Of a stretch of 61,542 nucleotides of DNA, positions 57,434 to 61,542 are shown in pieces. Below the pieces are notes generated by a model. It ran no database searches and was not told the origin of the DNA. It saw only the letters and a program-made list of their open reading frames with translations. The position numbers and the translations under genes are program-made. The stretch comes from a bacterium 1XD21-70 (lineage in GTDB: Bacteria > Bacillota > Clostridia > Lachnospirales > Lachnospiraceae): assembly GCA_003669055.1 (NCBI GenBank), contig RAYB01000031.1:1-61542 (forward strand), given 5' to 3'. The stretch's first letter is position 1, and each line of letters starts with the position of its first letter.

Positions 57434-60043
57434 TTATTTCCCGTAATAAGCCCGCAGATACATTTCCTTAATCTCACTCATCAGCGGATACCGCGGATTA
57501 GCACCAGTACACTGGTCATCAAAGGCCTGCTCCACCATATTATCCAGGGTATCCAGGAAATACTTTTCATCCACGCCATACTCTGCAATGCTCTTCTTCA
57601 CGCCGACAGCTGCCTTCAGTTCCTCAATCTTTGCAATCAGCTTCTTCACAGCCTCCTCATCATTGGCTGCCTGGATTCCTACAAACCGGGCACACTCTGC
57701 ATATCTTGCACGGGTATGCGGGTACTGATACTGAGAGAAAGTACCCATCTTACGCGGACACTCCTCTGCGTTATACTCCACAACCAGAGAAATCAGCAGC
57801 GCGTTGGCGATACCATGTGGCAGATGATGGAACGCACCCAGCTTATGAGCCATAGAATGGCATACACCCAGGAAAGCATTGGCAAAAGCCATACCTGCTA
57901 AGCAGGAAGCATCTGCCATCTTGGAACGGGCCTCCACATTAGAGCCGTCATTATAGCAGACGGGCAGATATTCAAACACATTCTTCATAGCCTTAAGTGC
58001 CAGGCCATCCGTGTAATCCGTAGCCATCACAGAAGCATATGCCTCCAATGCATGTGTCAGGACATCCACACCAGATGCACTGGTCAGTCCTTTCGGCTGG
58101 CTCATCATGTTGTCCGTATCCACAATCGCCATATTCGGCAGCAGCTGATAATCAGCCAACGGATATTTTACCCCTGTCTCCTGGTCTGTGATAACCGCAA
58201 ACGGAGTTACCTCAGAACCCGTACCGGAAGAAGTGGGAATGGCTACAAAATAAGCCTTTTCTCCCATCTTCGGGAACGTATATACACGCTTACGGATATC
58301 AATGAAACGCATTGCCATATCCTGGAAATCAACCTCTGGATGCTCGTACATCACCCACATGATCTTACCTGCATCCATAGCGGAACCACCGCCCAGTGCG
58401 ATAATCACATCCGGCTGGAATGATGCCATAGCCTTGGCACCTTCCTGGGCATTTGCGAGGGTCGGATCCGGCTGTACATTGGAGAAGCACTGATAAACAA
58501 TCCCTAACTCATCCAGCTTATCGGTAATCGGTTTCGTATACCCATTCATATACAAGAAGGAATCTGTAACAATAAATGCCCTCTTTTTCCCCAACACATC
58601 TTTCAGTTCATTCAATGCTACCGGCATACAGCCCTTCTTAAAGTATACTTTCTCAGGCGCACGGAACCACAGCATATTCTCTCTCCTCTCCGCCACAGTC
58701 TTGATATTCAGTAAATGCTTTACTCCCACGTTCTCGGACACGGAGTTGCCACCCCAGGAACCACAGCCCAAAGTCAGGGACGGAACCAGCTTAAAGTTGT
58801 AAAGATCACCGATACCACCATGGGAAGAAGGCGTATTGGTCAGGATACGGCAGGTTTTCATAGCTTCTGCATGTTTAAGAATCTTTTCATGCTCATTTAC
58901 ATTGATATACAGAGAAGCTGTATGTCCATAACCGCCGTCAGCCACAAGTCTTTCTGCCTTAGACAGTGCTTCATCAAAAGTCTCTGCCTTATACATAGCC
59001 AATACCGGAGACAGTTTCTCATGGGCAAACTCTTCGCGGATATCAACTGATTCAACCTCACCGATGATAATCTTTGTATCCACCGGTACATCCACACCTG
59101 CCAGTTTAGCGATAGTATGGGCTGTCTGTCCAACAATCTTAGCATTCAAGGAACCGTTGATCAGGATAGTCTTTCTTACCTTTTCAATCTCATCCGGCTT
59201 AAGGAAATAGCATCCCCGGTATTCAAACTCTTTCCTCACCTCATCATAAATCGAAGCAAGAACTGTAACCGACTGCTCTGAAGCACAAATCATTCCATTA
59301 TCAAAGGTCTTGGAATGGATGATAGAACTAACAGCCATCTTAATATCTGCCGTATCATCGATTATAACAGGGGTATTTCCTGCACCTACACCAAGAGCCG
59401 GCTTCCCGGAAGAATAAGCTGCCCGAACCATCCCTGGGCCGCCGGTAGCGAGGATAATATCCGCTTCCTTCATAACCAGGTTTGTCATATCTAAGGAAGG
59501 GACATCAATCCAGCCAATAATCCCCTCTGGGGCACCAGCCTTTACAGCCGCCTCTAAGATAACCTTAGCCGCCTCAATGGTACATCCTTTTGCCCTGGGA
59601 TGTGGGGAAATGATGATAGCATTCCGGGTCTTTAAACAAATCAAACATTTAAAAATTGCTGTTGATGTCGGATTCGTGGTTGGAATAACGGCAGCTACCA
59701 ATCCGATCGGCTCCGCTAATTTCTTAATGCCAAATGCTTTATCTTCTTCCACAACACCACAAGTTTTCGTGTCCTTATAGGTATTATAAATATACTCTGC
59801 GGCATAGTTGTTCTTAATCACTTTATCTTCCACAACACCCATGCCGGTTTCTTTTACTGCCATCTTTGCCAACGGAATCCGCAGTTTATTGGCGGCTGAT
59901 GCAGCTTCATAAAAGATCTTATCTACCTGCTCCTGTGTAAAAGTAGCAAATACCTTCTGTGCTTCCCGCATTGCCTGCATTTTTGCTTCCAATGCCTCAA
60001 CACTGTCAATGATTGCCGGAACAACTTGTTCTTTCTTTGCCAT
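57434..60043 (-). CDS. adhE: Bifunctional aldehyde/alcohol dehydrogenase
   Basis: An 869-residue enzyme reducing acetyl-CoA to acetaldehyde and on to ethanol, regenerating two NAD. The N-terminal ALDH half contains the catalytic cysteine in NGMICASEQS. The C-terminal half is an iron-dependent alcohol dehydrogenase with GGGSAMDAGKIMWV and the metal-binding histidines in GVCHSMAHKLGAFHHLPHG. It assembles into spirosomes in relatives. ATG 60043 follows GGAGGAGAAAGC. A consensus promoter with a Rex-like site lies at 60125-60153, consistent with control by the NADH/NAD ratio. Confidence 0.96.
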   Translation of the reverse strand: MAKKEQVVPAIIDSVEALEAKMQAMREAQKVFATFTQEQVDKIFYEAASAANKLRIPLAKMAVKETGMGVVEDKVIKNNYAAEYIYNTYKDTKTCGVVEEDKAFGIKKLAEPIGLVAAVIPTTNPTSTAIFKCLICLKTRNAIIISPHPRAKGCTIEAAKVILEAAVKAGAPEGIIGWIDVPSLDMTNLVMKEADIILATGGPGMVRAAYSSGKPALGVGAGNTPVIIDDTADIKMAVSSIIHSKTFDNGMICASEQSVTVLASIYDEVRKEFEYRGCYFLKPDEIEKVRKTILINGSLNAKIVGQTAHTIAKLAGVDVPVDTKIIIGEVESVDIREEFAHEKLSPVLAMYKAETFDEALSKAERLVADGGYGHTASLYINVNEHEKILKHAEAMKTCRILTNTPSSHGGIGDLYNFKLVPSLTLGCGSWGGNSVSENVGVKHLLNIKTVAERRENMLWFRAPEKVYFKKGCMPVALNELKDVLGKKRAFIVTDSFLYMNGYTKPITDKLDELGIVYQCFSNVQPDPTLANAQEGAKAMASFQPDVIIALGGGSAMDAGKIMWVMYEHPEVDFQDMAMRFIDIRKRVYTFPKMGEKAYFVAIPTSSGTGSEVTPFAVITDQETGVKYPLADYQLLPNMAIVDTDNMMSQPKGLTSASGVDVLTHALEAYASVMATDYTDGLALKAMKNVFEYLPVCYNDGSNVEARSKMADASCLAGMAFANAFLGVCHSMAHKLGAFHHLPHGIANALLISLVVEYNAEECPRKMGTFSQYQYPHTRARYAECARFVGIQAANDEEAVKKLIAKIEELKAAVGVKKSIAEYGVDEKYFLDTLDNMVEQAFDDQCTGANPRYPLMSEIKEMYLRAYYGK

Positions 60044-60124
60044 TGCTTTCTCCTCCACATTTTCTCTTACATTGGCTTATCGATCCTCTAATCGATATTT
60101 TTTTAACAATCCTGCTATATCTGC

Positions 60125-60153
60125 ATTATACTTTCTTGTTAAATAATTGTCAA
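60125..60153 (-). promoter_or_regulatory. adhE promoter with Rex-like operator
   Basis: Minus-strand TTGACA (60148-60153), 17-bp spacer and TATAAT (60125-60130) are a perfect consensus promoter. The -35 box and spacer form TTGACAATTATTTAACAA (60136-60153), which matches the Rex consensus (TTGTTAAnnnnTTAACAA) except for two bases in one half. Rex is known to repress adhE-type genes in clostridia. Confidence 0.75.
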
Positions 60154-60282
60154 TATCTAACTGAAAATTATATTTCCGAATTTCATCTCTATTTTCCTCA
60201 CTATTTTTTACAATATAACCAATCAAAGAAATGCTTATAGAAAAAAAACAGCCTAAAGAAATTTTTATTGCTATTTTACAAT

Positions 60283-60315
60283 AAAAAAAGAATCTCCGTA
60301 TCCAAGATTCTTTTT
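60283..60315 (-). terminator. Terminator of XRE gene
   Basis: AAAAAGAATCT pairs with AGATTCTTTTT around a 9-nt loop, with a T-run on the minus strand, 15 bases after the XRE stop. Confidence 0.85.
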
Positions 60316-60329
60316 CAACCAAAACCTAT

Positions 60330-60569
60330 TTATTCATCTGGCTCCAATTCATCAAATAATTCTGAGTTATAAAACTCGCGGATCGTTACCCCTAATCCAT
60401 CTGCAATTTTATTGATATTTACAATTCCTGGATTTTTACTTTTTCCATTAATAATGCTTTTATATGTAGAAGAAGGCATTCCTGCCCTATAACTTACAGA
60501 GTAACCACTCAAATTTTTTTGCTGGCATAACTCAGCTATCCTGAAACTTGTTGCCTCACGTATGGTCAT
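60330..60569 (-). CDS. XRE-family regulator
   Basis: A 79-residue single-domain Cro/C1 helix-turn-helix protein: FRIAELCQQKNLSGYSVSYRAGMPSSTYKSIIN, then IADGLGVTIREFY. I start at ATG 60569 nine bases after AAGGAG. It is transcribed alone and terminates before adhE. Its target is unknown; its own AT-rich upstream region (60600-60760) contains the dyad ACTATAGATAGT. Likely chromosomal rather than part of the island. Confidence 0.85.
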   Translation of the reverse strand: MTIREATSFRIAELCQQKNLSGYSVSYRAGMPSSTYKSIINGKSKNPGIVNINKIADGLGVTIREFYNSELFDELEPDE

Positions 60570-60833
60570 AACTATCCACTCCTTCCCCATAAGTGTAGTC
60601 TAATTTGATTATTCAATAGGACGATAAAATATGCTTTATATAATACATTAGCAAAATTTTCCATTTTTGAATAAATCATATAAATGGGGTATACTTATCA
60701 AATTTGTATAAAAAATGATAACTATAGATAGTTGTATTACCACAAAAAAACCAGATAAGAGAACTTTCTCTATCTGGTTTTTCATCAATATTTATATAAA
60801 TAAAAAAGGCTCAGCAAAACACTGAACCTTTCC

Positions 60834-60906
60834 TGAGCGTGCGGGGATTCGAACCCCGGACAACTTGATTAAAAGTCAAGTGCTCTACCGCCTGAGCTAC
60901 ACGCCC
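60834..60906 (-). tRNA. tRNA-Lys(TTT)
   Basis: Complete cloverleaf: acceptor GGGCGTG/CACGCTC, anticodon arm CTTGA-CTTTTAA-TCAAG, T-loop TTCGAAT. CCA is not encoded. Last of a seven-tRNA cluster read on the minus strand. Confidence 0.96.
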
Positions 60907-60909
60907 ATA

Positions 60910-60982
<73 letters not shown>

Positions 60983-60988
60983 ACAAAA

Positions 60989-61062
60989 TTGCGGGGATAG
61001 GATTTGAACCTATGACCTTCGGGTTATGAGCCCGACGAGCTTCCAGACTGCTCCACCCCGCG
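60989..61062 (-). tRNA. tRNA-fMet(CAT), initiator
   Basis: Begins CGCGGGG with an unpaired first base. The anticodon arm CGGG-CTCATAA-CCCG has the three G-C pairs typical of initiators, with the D-arm GGAGCAGTCTGGAAGCTC. Confidence 0.93.
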
Positions 61063-61089
61063 ATATTTAACAAATATTAAGTTATAAAA

Positions 61090-61171
61090 TGGGAGAGAGT
61101 GGATTCGAACCACTGAAGGCATTGCCAGCAGATTTACAGTCTGTCCCCTTTGGCCACTCGGGAACTCTCCC
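61090..61171 (-). tRNA. tRNA-Tyr(GTA)
   Basis: 82 nt with a long variable arm. Acceptor GGGAGAG/CTCTCCC, anticodon loop CTGTAAA (GTA), T-loop TTCGAAT. Confidence 0.95.
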
Positions 61172-61177
61172 ATATAA

Positions 61178-61250
61178 AGCCGATAATCGGACTCGAACCG
61201 ATAACCTGCTGATTACAAATCAGCTGCTCTGCCAATTGAGCCATATCGGC
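61178..61250 (-). tRNA. tRNA-Thr(TGT)
   Basis: Acceptor GCCGATA/TATCGGC, anticodon loop TTTGTAA (TGT), T-loop TTCGAGT. Confidence 0.95.
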
Positions 61251-61275
61251 GAAGACCAGATTTTAGAGTGAAAAA

Positions 61276-61348
61276 TGGGGCCTACAGGGCTCGAACCTGT
61301 GACCCTCTGCTTGTAAGGCAGATGCTCTCCCAGCTGAGCTAAGACCCC
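61276..61348 (-). tRNA. tRNA-Val(TAC)
   Basis: Acceptor GGGGTCT/AGGCCCC, anticodon loop CTTACAA (TAC), T-loop TTCGAGC. Confidence 0.95.
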
Positions 61349-61385
61349 AAATTTTCAGTTTGAAATGTACAATAAAACATTTCAG

Positions 61386-61459
61386 CGACCCGGATGGGAT
61401 TCGAACCCACGACCTCCGCCGTGACAGGGCGGCGCTCTAACCAGCTGAGCCACCAGGCC
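61386..61459 (-). tRNA. tRNA-Asp(GTC)
   Basis: Acceptor GGCCTGG/CCGGGTC with wobble pairs, anticodon loop CTGTCAC (GTC), T-loop TTCGAAT. First visible gene of the cluster; the remaining 83 bases to the window end show no gene I recognise. Confidence 0.94.
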
Positions 61460-61542
61460 ATTTTTCAGGGAAACATATACCCTCAAAACCACATATTGAA
61501 AACACCCGAACCTCTCTTGCAGCTTCCGCTGCTCCCTCCGAC

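Noticed and set aside
60077-60322. 81-residue minus-strand frame between XRE and adhE
   Set aside because: It starts with TTG without a ribosome site, runs through the XRE terminator and contains the consensus adhE promoter, so it is not a gene.
61460-61542. rRNA gene upstream of the tRNA cluster
   Set aside because: The last 83 bases do not match conserved 5S, 16S or 23S ends that I can recognise.

Overview
The window looks like a chromosomal segment of a gut-type anaerobic Clostridia (Bacillota), most likely Lachnospiraceae. Pointers are strong AGGAGG ribosome binding sites, a bifunctional AdhE, meso-diaminopimelate dehydrogenase, a DUF3881 protein, clostridial tRNA genes and a Tn4451-family (TnpX/TnpW) mobilizable transposon. 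The species is not identified.

Positions 1 to about 34.8 kb are accessory DNA ending at a tRNA-Arg(CCT) gene, the usual kind of island attachment site. It begins with a truncated serine recombinase, followed by a minus-strand train of small, mostly unnamed genes (456-5719) that resumes at 21591-29438. The train holds membrane-anchored and lipoprotein genes, TPR-like proteins, a SUKH (SMI1/KNR4) protein and a DUF7674-like protein. It resembles the immunity-gene clusters that follow polymorphic toxins. No intact toxin is present, and several members carry frameshifts or stops.

This train is split by a mobile element of about 15.6 kb (roughly 6031-21610). The element carries a three-gene CBASS operon (CD-NTase, E2-like protein, four-helix membrane effector), an XRE regulator, a 460-bp array of ten unrelated-stem hairpins, a small serine resolvase, and a two-gene restriction-modification-like module (Eco57I-type methyltransferase plus a helicase/GIY-YIG-like protein). 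The mobilization and transposition genes follow: DUF3847, MobA/MobL, TnpW and TnpX. It is a mobilizable defence island.

From 29.5 to 34.8 kb lie debris and small modules: an IS3 remnant, a winged-helix-like protein, one good tRNA-Glu(CTC) among tRNA-like remnants, an Rpn-family nuclease with a second Rpn tail, an AbiEi antitoxin next to a wrecked AbiEii toxin, and a broken DUF4320 pilin-like gene.

Right of the tRNA-Arg is ordinary chromosome. The standout is 36468-42018: a KAS III-like synthase, an F390-synthetase-like adenylating enzyme, and a 1039-residue fusion of glycosyltransferase, SDR reductase and metallo-beta-lactamase-fold domains. Together they look like a pathway for a glycosylated acyl-condensation product. 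Then come a sugar acetyltransferase, a chemoreceptor, an orphan solute-binding lipoprotein, alpha-galactosidase, GdhA, an HPr-like protein without its phosphorylation sites, an ABC-F ATPase, a threonine-aldolase-like enzyme with Ddh, a MarR/MATE pair, a lipoprotein, AdhE with a consensus promoter overlapping a Rex-like site, an XRE regulator, and a seven-gene tRNA cluster (Lys, Phe, fMet, Tyr, Thr, Val, Asp).
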